From: an uncultured Prevotella sp. | Lineage (GTDB): Bacteria > Bacteroidota > Bacteroidia > Bacteroidales > Bacteroidaceae | Length of the DNA stretch: 6,579 nt | Assembly (NCBI GenBank): GCA_934120735.1 | Contig: CAKOVA010000091.1 | Location: 1 to 6,579 of the forward strand | Direction of reading: 5' to 3' | In this document: piece after piece, positions 1 to 5,893 of the stretch | How positions within the stretch are numbered: the first letter of the stretch is position 1 | Layout: each line of letters starts with the position of its first letter | Notes under the pieces: model-generated | The model's input: only the letters and a program-made list of their open reading frames with translations | What the model was told of the DNA's origin: nothing | Database searches by the model: none | Translations under genes and position numbers: made by a program

Positions 1-1164
1 TTACAAGTTCGGGTGAAGGGATTTCTTGACACCTATCACGCACTCCGAACAACGGGGAATGCAGACTGGATGGCGTCGAGAACTCGGGCAAGGGGCGAAG
101 TGAGACTCGAAAAAGGAGCGACAGCTCTCTTTGTTTCTCTGAACGCTATTTACAACGGAATACTGAAAGACCGCACAGGCATTGAGCTGCGAGAGGCGTA
201 CCTGTCATATACCAAAGGCAACCTTGACCTGCGTATGGGACGGCAAATCGTGATATGGGGAGTGGCAGACGCACTGCGACTTACCGACTGCGTGTCGCCC
301 ATCGACTATACCGAATTTCTCGCCCAAGACTATGATGACATACGTATGCCTGTGAATGGCTTACGTGCCAAATACACCTTGGGAGCCATTACAGCAGAAG
401 CGGTGTGCAACCCTGTGACTAACTTCGCTGTGATACCTACCGACCTGCGCAATCCGTGGGCAATGCGGTTGCCGAACACCTCCCTCCCCTATTCCATAGA
501 CTTGGAAAGCGGAAAACCAGAAAAGCGACTGAAGAACATGGAATACGGTGGACGCATCACCGTTAACCTCAGCGGTGTGGATTTCTCCGTGAGTGCCTTG
601 CGCACATGGAACAAGTTGCCAGCCCTCCGCATGGGAATGACAACCGACGGAAAGTCACTACACATCGATGGACGCTATCACCGCATGACAATGTTAGGAG
701 CCGACTGTTCGTTACCCATCGGACAATTCGTCATTCGAGCAGAGGTAGCCAAATACATCGACGAGGCGCAAAATGCTGCAATGGGATGCGAAGTGGAATG
801 CCGCAATGCGCTCAATGCGCTCATCGGCATTGATTGGTACCCTGGCAACGACTGGAATGCAAGTCTGCAATATTGCCACAAATACACATCGGGCAATCTT
901 GAAAGACTGCCTATCTATCGCCATGCAGGGATAGCCACGGCACGACTTGCCAAAGAACTACTGCAAAACACGCTAAAACTTTCTACCTTTGCCTACGTTG
1001 ATGTAACCAACGGTGGCATCTTCAATCACCTATCCACCACCTATTCACTCAACGACCAAACAGCAATCGCTATCGGATATGACTATTTTCATGCCGACAG
1101 AGGAATGTTCAAGATGTATGGCAAAAACAGTGAAGCGTGGGTTAAACTGAAGTACAGCTTCTAA
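1..1164 (+). CDS. Outer-membrane beta-barrel protein, DUF1302-like, 5' end missing
   Basis: The frame is open from the first base, so the in-frame GTG at 13 is probably not the true start; the signal peptide and N-terminus would lie left of the window. The 387 visible residues alternate polar and hydrophobic stretches typical of amphipathic beta-strands and end in KLKYSF, a terminal aromatic residue as expected for a BAM-assembled barrel. A segment around residues 80-110 (GRQIVIWGVADALRLTD, then SPID and a following MPVNGLRAKY) resembles the 'GRQ..WG....vnPiD......p.n.lr..y' pattern I associate with DUF1302-type porin-like proteins. Location in the outer membrane is inferred; the substrate is unknown. 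It could also belong to another porin-like family. The stop is TAA at 1162-1164, and the next gene converges on it 57 bp away, so this is the last gene of its unit. Confidence 0.6.
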   Translation, partial: LQVRVKGFLDTYHALRTTGNADWMASRTRARGEVRLEKGATALFVSLNAIYNGILKDRTGIELREAYLSYTKGNLDLRMGRQIVIWGVADALRLTDCVSPIDYTEFLAQDYDDIRMPVNGLRAKYTLGAITAEAVCNPVTNFAVIPTDLRNPWAMRLPNTSLPYSIDLESGKPEKRLKNMEYGGRITVNLSGVDFSVSALRTWNKLPALRMGMTTDGKSLHIDGRYHRMTMLGADCSLPIGQFVIRAEVAKYIDEAQNAAMGCEVECRNALNALIGIDWYPGNDWNASLQYCHKYTSGNLERLPIYRHAGIATARLAKELLQNTLKLSTFAYVDVTNGGIFNHLSTTYSLNDQTAIAIGYDYFHADRGMFKMYGKNSEAWVKLKYSF

Positions 1165-1207
1165 CGACAACCACTACTCAGAGAGCCGCAAGCAGGACAA
1201 AACTCAG

Positions 1208-1228
1208 ACAACCGTAAGTTGTTATTTT
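1208..1228 (+). terminator. Weak possible terminator of the barrel gene
   Basis: A 5-bp stem ACAAC / GTTGT with a 5-nt loop (CGTAA) is followed by TATTTT. It lies 43 bp after the barrel stop and overlaps the stop codon of the convergent transporter gene. The stem is short and AT-rich, so this is a weak call based on position and the T-rich tail only. Confidence 0.22.
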
Positions 1229-2145
1229 CCCTTATTGATGATATAAATACCAGCGGCTGCCAACAAGCCAGCCACCAAATACTTGAAATGAAACGTCTCG
1301 TTGAGACAGAGGCAGGAGGTCACGGCGCCCACCACGGGGATGAGCGAGTTATAGATGGCGATCTTTCCCACAGGATTGCAGGTCAGCAACTTGTTGTACA
1401 AACCAAAACCCACCGTGCTAATGCCAATGAGCAACACCAAGTACACGCAGCCCAACACCGTGATGCGTGGCAATGTGCCATTCCACAACAGCCCAGGCAC
1501 CACCAAGAGCAAGCCGCCAATGGCCAACGCCAGTCCCGTACCCACAAACACGTCGATGCGCTTGCCCAGTCCACGAGTGAGTAAGGAGGTAGCAGCACCA
1601 CAGAGGGCATTGAGAATAATCATGCCATCGCCTAACCACGTGAAGTGTCCACTCTCGGCACTTCCCAAATTAAGCGACAGAATACCAGCAAAGCCCACCA
1701 CGCAACCCGTGAGTTTGCGCAGCGTCATGCGGTCGCTCTTAAAAAAAAGACAGGCAAAGATGACCACCGAGAAGACGCTGAGCGAATTGAGAATAGCGGC
1801 TCGCGAACCCTCGCTATACGACAGTCCGAAATAGAAAAACGCATAATGCAAGGTGGTGTTCAGAAGGGCAAACAGAAGAATGTACCACGAATCTCTTGCC
1901 GAGCGCAATTGAAAATCGCGCCCAGTGAGTTGCGCCATAAGCAAGATGATGACGCCCGACAAACTAAACCGAATGCCGGCAAACACCATCTTGCTACCCG
2001 TCATTCCTTGCGTGATGCCAAACTCGGCAAAGCCTAATTTGATGAGCGGATATGCCCAGCCCCATGCCACGGCGGCAGTGAGCGCAAATAGTGAAACCCA
2101 AATGGGACGTTGAAAAATACTCTGTGTTGGTGGGTTGCCTTTCAT
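1222..2145 (-). CDS. EamA/DMT-superfamily membrane transporter
   Basis: A complete 307-residue protein, the usual length for the drug/metabolite transporter superfamily. It is built from about ten hydrophobic segments arranged as two EamA-like halves (roughly residues 16-150 and 165-305). The first helix (VSLFALTAAVAWGWAYPLIK) has the W-G-x-x-P-x-x-K pattern common at the start of EamA proteins. Residues near 110-130 (EGSRAAILNSLSVFSVVIFA) match the conserved pore-lining helix of the family, and the C-terminal half repeats it (GKIAIYNSLIPVVGAVTSCL). The C-terminus is short and basic (NKGK). It acts in the inner membrane, presumably exporting or importing a small metabolite; the substrate cannot be read from sequence. 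The ATG at 2143-2145 is chosen because a strong purine-rich ribosome site lies upstream. It converges with the barrel gene and diverges from the glycosyltransferase. Confidence 0.88.
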   Translation of the reverse strand: MKGNPPTQSIFQRPIWVSLFALTAAVAWGWAYPLIKLGFAEFGITQGMTGSKMVFAGIRFSLSGVIILLMAQLTGRDFQLRSARDSWYILLFALLNTTLHYAFFYFGLSYSEGSRAAILNSLSVFSVVIFACLFFKSDRMTLRKLTGCVVGFAGILSLNLGSAESGHFTWLGDGMIILNALCGAATSLLTRGLGKRIDVFVGTGLALAIGGLLLVVPGLLWNGTLPRITVLGCVYLVLLIGISTVGFGLYNKLLTCNPVGKIAIYNSLIPVVGAVTSCLCLNETFHFKYLVAGLLAAAGIYIINKGK

Positions 2146-2157
2146 TGTTTGTTCATT

Positions 2158-2163
2158 CCTCCT
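2158..2163 (-). promoter_or_regulatory. Strong Shine-Dalgarno AGGAGG for the transporter gene
   Basis: On the minus strand, AAAGGAGG is followed by 12 nt and then the ATG of the transporter. Such a full match is unusual for Bacteroidetes, where initiation usually relies on A-rich leaders. The gap is long. A closer out-of-frame ATG one base after the site opens a four-codon frame (MNKQ) whose TGA overlaps the gene start as ATGA. The short frame may be chance, or a tiny upstream cistron that couples translation. Confidence 0.5.
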
Positions 2164-2240
2164 TTTTTTGATGCTTCATATTTCCATGCCACCCACGCAT
2201 TGTGCAGATGGAACCAAGTTTCGCATCCATGATTAGAGTG

Positions 2241-2248
2241 TAAAGGTA
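2241..2248 (-). promoter_or_regulatory. Probable -7 promoter element of the transporter gene (TACCTTTA)
   Basis: Read on the minus strand, TACCTTTA matches the Bacteroidetes -7 consensus TAnnTTTG at all but the last base, and it follows an A-rich stretch, as many such promoters do. It would give an untranslated leader of roughly 90 nt. I see no TTG at the expected -33 distance; that position falls at about 2268, inside the left end of the MITE-like element. Confidence 0.5.
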
Positions 2249-2263
2249 CGATTTTTTTCTTAA

Positions 2264-2458
2264 AGGCTGGTTCTATCAATTAGCTTTGTTAGACTTTGAG
2301 CTTATTTTTGAGGTCAAAATGCAAGAGAGTGAAGGAGTGTAGCGAGCTACACGACTGAACGAACTTACATTTTGAACTAAAAAGAAGCCAAAAGATAACA
2401 AAACGTATTTCATAAAATTTTAATGACTATATGCGGTGGTAATTTATAGAACCAGCCT
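2264..2458. mobile_element. MITE-like element, 195 bp, with terminal inverted repeats
   Basis: The two ends are perfect 13-bp inverted repeats: AGGCTGGTTCTAT at 2264-2276 and ATAGAACCAGCCT at 2446-2458. The inversion continues to 21 bp with two mismatches (AATTA matches after one mismatch). No open frame of useful size lies inside, so any movement would need a transposase supplied elsewhere. A clear target-site duplication is not visible, because both flanks are A-rich (TTAA on the left, AAAA on the right). The interior carries a 62-nt imperfect hairpin. Two exact TAnnTTTG matches (2281-2288 and 2303-2310, + strand) occur inside but without a properly spaced -33 TTG. The parent insertion-sequence family is not identifiable from this sequence. 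Confidence 0.72.
2314..2375. repeat. Long imperfect hairpin inside the MITE-like element
   Basis: Two arms of exactly 30 nt (2314-2343 and 2346-2375) flank a 2-nt loop. The outer 8 bp (TCAAAATG / CATTTTGA) and the inner 7 bp (GTGTAGC / GCTACAC) pair perfectly; the middle is only partly paired. The equal arm length suggests a conserved secondary structure of the element. Confidence 0.6.
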
Positions 2459-2643
2459 AAAACACAGACTCCCCACCAACGGCTCTATTCCATGATGAGC
2501 AAAAATTGCGAGCATGGGCGTAATGGATGACGCTCCGCCACAATAATAAGATGACTTAGAATTGTTATATCTTGTCAATGAATTTGAAACAACAACTCAC
2601 TAATTTTGCCAGCAAACTAATGATTACTAACAAAATCAAGAAA

Positions 2644-3777
2644 ATGAAAGTCATATTCGTTGTACAAGGAGAAGGTCGTGGACACCTCACCCAGGCTTTG
2701 GCATTAGAAAAAGCACTGGAAGAAAAAGGACATCAAGTGATTGAAATATTGGTAGGTAAAAGTAAATCGAGACAGCTCCCCGATTTCTTCCTTCAAAGAG
2801 CCAAAGCACCCGTGGACACCTTTTGGAGTCCTAACTTTCTCCCTTCGAAGAAGAATCAGCACATCGGTCTGACACGCTCCATGGCATATAATTTCATGAA
2901 ATCGTCCGACTATCTTCAGAGCATTCAACAGCTCTACCAGCACATCCAGTGGAGTGGTGCCGATTTAGTGGTGAACTTCTACGAAATACTTACCGGACTC
3001 ACTTATGCGTTTTTGCGCCCCTCCGTACCAGAGGTATGCATTGGACATCAATACATGTTCATGCATCCCCAGTATCGCTTTCCTCATCAACACACTACTG
3101 CGCGCTGGCTCATGCTGGCATTTACACGCGCCACATGTTGGGGAGCAGCACATAAGTTGGCGCTTTCGTTTCGGAAGATGCCCGACTGTGATAAGCAGCA
3201 TCTCTCCGTAGTTCCCCCACTGTTGCGTGAAGAGGTGCTGGACATCTCTCGTCATCGCGATGACTTCATCACGGGCTACATCATCAATGCGGGCTTTAGC
3301 GAGATGGTGAAACAATGGCACCAAGCCCACCCACACGTAAAACTTCATTTCTTTTGGGACAAAGCGGATGCAGAAGAGGTAACCAAAATCGACGACACCC
3401 TTACATTTCATCGCATAGATGACACCAAATTCTTACACTATTTAGCCAATTGCAGGGCGTATGCCACCACCGGAGGGTTTGAGTCGGTTTGCGAAGCCAT
3501 GTACATGGGCAAACCCGTTCTCATGGTTCCTGCCCACATCGAACAAGAGTGTAATGCCCACGAGGCTTCGTTAGAAGGGGCTGGCATCAAAGCCGAAACG
3601 TTTGATATCAGTCAGCTCATAGACTTTACCTACGAACATTCTGAAGACGTAGAATTTAGAATGTGGGAAAACACTGCCAAGATGATGATTGTGTCACGAT
3701 TAGAGGCGGTAGTCGAAAGATCTCTCCATATAGGTCATCGCAGTTGGTCCGTACGCAGAATGTTCTCCCACTCCTAA
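2644..3777 (+). CDS. GT-B-fold glycosyltransferase (family 28 / Glyco_trans_1_3-like)
   Basis: Taking ATG at 2644 gives 377 residues starting MKVIFVVQGEGRGHLTQALA. This is a beta-strand running directly into the glycine-rich loop (GEGRGHLTQA, residues 9-18) that opens the N-terminal Rossmann domain of GT-B enzymes such as MurG-like and Glyco_trans_1_3 proteins. The nucleotide-sugar donor site lies in the C-terminal domain: TTGGFESVCEAMYMGKP (residues 275-291), then VPAHIEQECNA (residues 295-305), close to the family pattern of a glycine-rich loop followed by an E/Q-rich donor-binding turn. It would transfer a sugar to an unknown lipid or glycan acceptor at the cytosolic face of the membrane. 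The frame stays open upstream, with a TTG at 2572 and ATGs at 2578 and 2620; these would add a 24-residue, non-conserved-looking, lysine-rich leader, so I prefer 2644. No strong ribosome site decides it. The repeat array begins 32 bp after the stop. Confidence 0.82.
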   Translation: MKVIFVVQGEGRGHLTQALALEKALEEKGHQVIEILVGKSKSRQLPDFFLQRAKAPVDTFWSPNFLPSKKNQHIGLTRSMAYNFMKSSDYLQSIQQLYQHIQWSGADLVVNFYEILTGLTYAFLRPSVPEVCIGHQYMFMHPQYRFPHQHTTARWLMLAFTRATCWGAAHKLALSFRKMPDCDKQHLSVVPPLLREEVLDISRHRDDFITGYIINAGFSEMVKQWHQAHPHVKLHFFWDKADAEEVTKIDDTLTFHRIDDTKFLHYLANCRAYATTGGFESVCEAMYMGKPVLMVPAHIEQECNAHEASLEGAGIKAETFDISQLIDFTYEHSEDVEFRMWENTAKMMIVSRLEAVVERSLHIGHRSWSVRRMFSHS

Positions 3778-3830
3778 TCGCATCGCCACATGTCGCCCTT
3801 TTTCAAGGGGAACAAAGACGGGCAAAGCTA

Positions 3831-4200
3831 CAAATAATTTGGGAGTTTATATTTGAGCAAAGGCGGGGCGAAGCCCCAATAGGAACATCGTCCAAGATAA
3901 TGTGCAGCAGATGTTATGAGCAAGGACGGGCGGAGCCGCATATAATTTGGGAGATTACATTTGAGCAATTGGAGCGTGAAGCAGTAACAGGAACATCGTC
4001 CAAGATAATGTGCAGCAGATGTCGCAAGCAAGGACGGGCGAAGTTACAAATATTTTTGGGAGTTTATATTTGAGCAAGGACGGGGCGAAGTCGCAATAGG
4101 AACATAGTCCAAGATATTGTGTAGCAGATGTTACAAGCAAGGACGGGGCGAAGCCACAAATAATTTGGGAGTTTACATTTGAGCAAGGGCGGGGCGAAGC
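3831..4200. repeat. Tandem array of the 108-109 bp 'a-core-b-core' unit
   Basis: The unit is spacer a, core, spacer b, core. Cores that follow spacer a begin at 3855, 3963, 4072 and 4181, a period of 108, 109 and 109 bp. Spacers a begin at 3831, 3937, 4045 and 4155; spacers b at 3875, 3983 and 4092, each 43 bp. A degenerate core at 3810-3830 starts the series. The copy at 3963-3982 has the most diverged core (ATTGGAGCGTGAAGC). The last core leads straight into the first palindrome. Confidence 0.85.
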
Positions 4201-4432
4201 CCCAATAGGAATACAGCCCAAGGCAACGCCTTGGGTAAAGATGTATAAACAAACTGGCGCGCTGTAAGCGCAAAAGGAAAAAAGAACACATACCCATATA
4301 TCAACAAAATTGTTTACTGTCGGCACACATTCTCCTTCCTTTTGCTCTTTCAGAGCGCAAAATAGATGGTCAACTGTACCCAGAGCGTTGCTCTGGGCTA
4401 TATTCTTTTTGGGCTTTCAGCCCGTCTTTGCT
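4181..4432. repeat. 252-bp imperfect palindrome, copy 1
   Basis: The left arm runs core, CCCAATAGGAATACAG, then hairpin CCCAAGGC-aac-GCCTTGGG (4217-4235), then hairpin GCGCT-gta-AGCGC (4259-4271), then AAAAGGAAAAAAGA. The right arm is its approximate reverse complement: CCTTCCTTTTGC, GCTCT-ttc-AGAGC, CCCAGAGC-gtt-GCTCTGGG (4379-4397), GGGCT-ttc-AGCCC (4411-4423), then an inverted core ending in CTTTGCT. The centre holds CATACCCATA and CAACAAAATTGTT. The outermost roughly 54 nt of each arm match best. Confidence 0.85.
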
Positions 4433-4490
4433 GATATGGAATAGTCCGTACTTGCTAATATGCAATCATCCGTATTTGTTGAAATGCAAT
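4419..4490. repeat. 24-bp tandem repeat, 3 units (after palindrome 1)
   Basis: There are three 24-bp units with consensus ending TTGCTAATATGCAAT, at 4419-4442, 4443-4466 and 4467-4490. The first overlaps the inverted core at the right end of the palindrome, which suggests that the tandem unit arose by duplicating the palindrome's edge. The last is the variant ending TTTGTTGAAATGCAAT, which is the last unit in every array. Confidence 0.85.
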
Positions 4491-4608
4491 GAACACGATT
4501 GAAGATAATACCAGCAACGTGGCATTGTTCGACAGCGAAGATAATGGGCAAAGGCGGGACGAAGCCGTAACAAGAACACAGTCCAAGACATTGTGCAGTA
4601 GATGTTAC
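4491..4608. repeat. 55-bp conserved block, core and spacer b (copy 1)
   Basis: The 55-bp block at 4491-4545 (containing GATTGAAGATAATACCAGC and AACGTGGCATTGT) is followed by a core (4546-4565, with GGGAC in place of GGGGC, so its hairpin is broken) and a spacer b (4566-4608). The next base begins palindrome 2. The same block recurs at 4943-4997 and 5419-5473. Confidence 0.8.
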
Positions 4609-4860
4609 GAGCAAAGGCAGGGCGAAGCCCCAACAGGAATACAGCCCAAGGCAACGCCTTGGGTATGGATGTAAAAACAAACTGGCGCGCTGTAAGCGCA
4701 AAAGGAAAAAAGAACCCATACCCATACATCAACAAAATTGTTTGCAGTCGGCACACTTCCTCCTTCCTTTTGCTCTTTCAGAGCGCAAAATAGATGGTCA
4801 ACTATACCCAGAGCGTTGCTCTGGGCTATATTCTTTTTGGGCTTTCAGCCCGTCTTTGCT
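4609..4860. repeat. 252-bp imperfect palindrome, copy 2
   Basis: It has the same length and order of parts as copy 1. The left hairpin CCCAAGGC-aac-GCCTTGGG is at 4645-4663, the right hairpin CCCAGAGC-gtt-GCTCTGGG at 4807-4825, and GGGCT-ttc-AGCCC at 4839-4851. The left core reads GGCAGGGC, one change from consensus. Differences from copy 1 are scattered single substitutions with no net length change. Confidence 0.85.
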
Positions 4861-4942
4861 AAAATGCAATAGTTCGTCCTTGCTAAAATGCAATAGTCTG
4901 TACTTGCTAATATGCAATCATCCGTATTTGTTGAAATGCAAT
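4847..4942. repeat. 24-bp tandem repeat, 4 units (after palindrome 2)
   Basis: Units are at 4847-4870, 4871-4894, 4895-4918 and 4919-4942. The second (AGTTCGTCCTTGCTAAAATG) is private to this array; the last is the same TTTGTTGAAATGCAAT variant seen at the end of the other arrays. Confidence 0.85.
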
Positions 4943-5060
4943 GAACGCGATTGAAGATAATACCAGCAACGTGGCATTGTGCAACAGCGACGATAATGGG
5001 CAAAGACGGGGCGAAGCCCCAACAGGAACATAGTTCAAGATATTGTGCAGCAGATATTAC
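4943..5060. repeat. 55-bp conserved block, core and spacer b (copy 2)
   Basis: The block at 4943-4997 differs from copy 3 at one position in its first codon-sized stretch (GAACGCG for GAACACG). A consensus core (4998-5017) and a 43-bp spacer b (5018-5060) follow, then palindrome 3. Confidence 0.8.
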
Positions 5061-5312
5061 GAGCAAGGGCGGGGCGAAGCCCCAATAGGAATACAGCCCA
5101 GAGCAACGCTCTGGGTAAAGATGCATAAGCTAACTGGCGCGCTGTAAGCGCAAAAGGAAAAAAGAATCCATACCCATACATCAACAAAATTGTTAGCAGT
5201 CGGCACAATTTTTCCTTCCTTTTGCTCTTTCGGAACGCAAAATAGATAGTCAACTGTACCCAGAGCGTTGCTCTGGGCTATATTCTTTTTGGGCTTTCAG
5301 CCCGTCTTTGCT
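5061..5312. repeat. 252-bp imperfect palindrome, copy 3
   Basis: Again exactly 252 bp. The left hairpin is CCCAGAGC-aac-GCTCTGGG (5097-5115), unlike copies 1 and 2, with both stem strands changed together. The right hairpin is at 5259-5277 and GGGCT-ttc-AGCCC at 5291-5303. In this copy the right inner hairpin is damaged (GCTCT-ttc-GGAAC), so that stem is not preserved. Confidence 0.85.
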
Positions 5313-5418
5313 GATATGGAATAGTCCGTACTTGCTAATATACAATCATCCGTATTTGCTAATATGCAATCATCCGTATTTGCTAATATGCAATCATCCG
5401 TATTTGTTGAAATGCAAT
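5299..5418. repeat. 24-bp tandem repeat, 5 units (after palindrome 3)
   Basis: Units are at 5299-5322, 5323-5346, 5347-5370, 5371-5394 and 5395-5418. Units 3 and 4 are identical, which indicates a recent duplication. The terminal unit is the TTTGTTGAAATGCAAT variant. Confidence 0.88.
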
Positions 5419-5692
5419 GAACACGATTGAAGATAATACCAGCAACGTGGCATTGTGCAACAGCGACGATAATGGGCAAAGACGGGGCGAAGCAGCAAAT
5501 AATTTTGGGGTTTACATTTGAACAAAGGCGGGGCGGAGCCGTAACAGGAATATAGTCCAAAATTGTGTGCAGCAGATATTACGAACAAGGACGGGGCGAA
5601 GCTGCAAATAATTTTGTGAGTTTATATTTGAGCAAAGACGAGGCGAAGCCCCAACAGGAACATAGTCCAAGATATTGTGCAGCAGATGTTAC
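5419..5692. repeat. 55-bp block followed by two a-core-b-core units
   Basis: Block at 5419-5473; core 5474-5493; spacer a 5494-5519; core 5520-5539; spacer b 5540-5582; core 5583-5602; spacer a 5603-5629; core 5630-5649; spacer b 5650-5692. Compared with the two earlier inter-palindrome stretches, it contains exactly three extra spacer-plus-core pairs (156 bp). It therefore carries the same 109-bp-type unit as the left end of the array. Confidence 0.82.
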
Positions 5693-5861
5693 GAGCAAAG
5701 ACGGGGCGAAGCCCCAATAGGAACACAGCCCAGAGCAACGCTCTGGGTATGGATGTATAAACAAACTGGCGCGCTGTAAGCGCAAAAGGAAAAAAGATTA
5801 CATACCCATACAACAACAAAATTGTATGCAGTCGCCACACTTCCTCTTTCCTTTTGCTCTT
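5693..5861. repeat. Palindrome copy 4, right arm truncated
   Basis: The left arm and centre are complete: core at 5693-5712, hairpin CCCAGAGC-aac-GCTCTGGG at 5729-5747, then GCGCT-gta-AGCGC and AAAAGGAAAAAAGA. Homology to the other copies stops in the right arm just after CCTTTTGCTCTT, before the AGAGC half of the inner hairpin and before the large right hairpin. This marks the right boundary of the array, 32 bp from the glutaredoxin stop codon. Confidence 0.8.
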
Positions 5862-5876
5862 GCATATGGCAAAAGG
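5850..5876 (-). terminator. Stem-loop downstream of the glutaredoxin gene
   Basis: There is a perfect 8-bp stem, CCTTTTGC / GCAAAAGG, with an 11-nt loop. The left stem strand is array sequence and the right strand is unique sequence just beyond the array end. It lies 17 bp past the glutaredoxin stop in the direction of transcription. No U-tract follows on the minus strand, so efficient intrinsic termination is uncertain; it may instead stabilise the mRNA 3' end. Confidence 0.38.
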
Positions 5877-5893
5877 AGTCAGCAAGCGATGAC

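Larger units (their letters stand above)
3810..5861. repeat. Higher-order modular repeat array, REP/BIME-like, non-coding
   Basis: This 2.05-kb stretch lies between two convergent genes and parses almost completely into recurrent modules. A 20-bp core (consensus GAGCAAGGACGGGGCGAAGC) occurs about 17 times in direct orientation. It is followed by an AT-rich spacer a (24-27 bp, containing CAAATAATTTGGGAG, six copies), or by a 43-bp spacer b (containing GTCCAAGATA and TGTGCAGCAGATGTTAC, seven copies), or by the rest of a 252-bp palindrome (three full copies plus one broken). Each full palindrome is followed by 24-bp tandem units and a 55-bp conserved block. Open frames across the array on both strands are not kept in phase between copies, so I call no genes here. 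It resembles bacterial REP/BIME sequences in having paired inverted hairpins between convergent genes. No RAYT-type transposase is present in the window. Confidence 0.85.

Noticed and set aside
1219..2113. Plus-strand open frames opposite the transporter gene.
   Set aside because: They are antisense shadows of a well-supported membrane protein and have the low-complexity H/Q/R-rich composition typical of such shadows.
2572..2643. N-terminal extension of the glycosyltransferase from TTG 2572 or ATG 2578/2620.
   Set aside because: The enzyme fold begins at MKVIFVVQGEGRGH (2644). The extra residues look like a non-conserved polar leader without a signal peptide. An alternative start at 2620 cannot be fully excluded.
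3791..3815. Possible terminator after the glycosyltransferase (CCCTT...AAGGG).
   Set aside because: The stem is only about 5 bp and no T-run follows; termination may instead occur at the hairpins of the repeat array.
4489..5521. A small plus-strand frame starting ATGAAC (MNTIEDNTSNVAL...) recurs in all three copies of the 55-bp block (starts at 4489, 4941 and 5417).
   Set aside because: The few differences between copies are nearly all amino-acid-changing, the frames end at different points in unrelated modules (61, 30 and 34 residues), and the start lies in the 24-bp repeat. The similarity is explained by DNA repetition.
3810..5861. CRISPR array.
   Set aside because: The repeats are not uniform 25-40 bp units separated by unique spacers of constant size. 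The 'spacers' are themselves repeated modules, and no cas genes are present.
3955..5885. Minus-strand open frames of about 65-125 residues across the array, with recurring phrases such as FALTARQ, ALPWAVFLLGLRPAFA and an 8-residue repeat like DDCILANT.
   Set aside because: The phrases are translations of the palindrome arm and the 24-bp unit. Frames begin and end at different modules, the 46-bp spacer-plus-core step is not a multiple of three, and no start signals are conserved.
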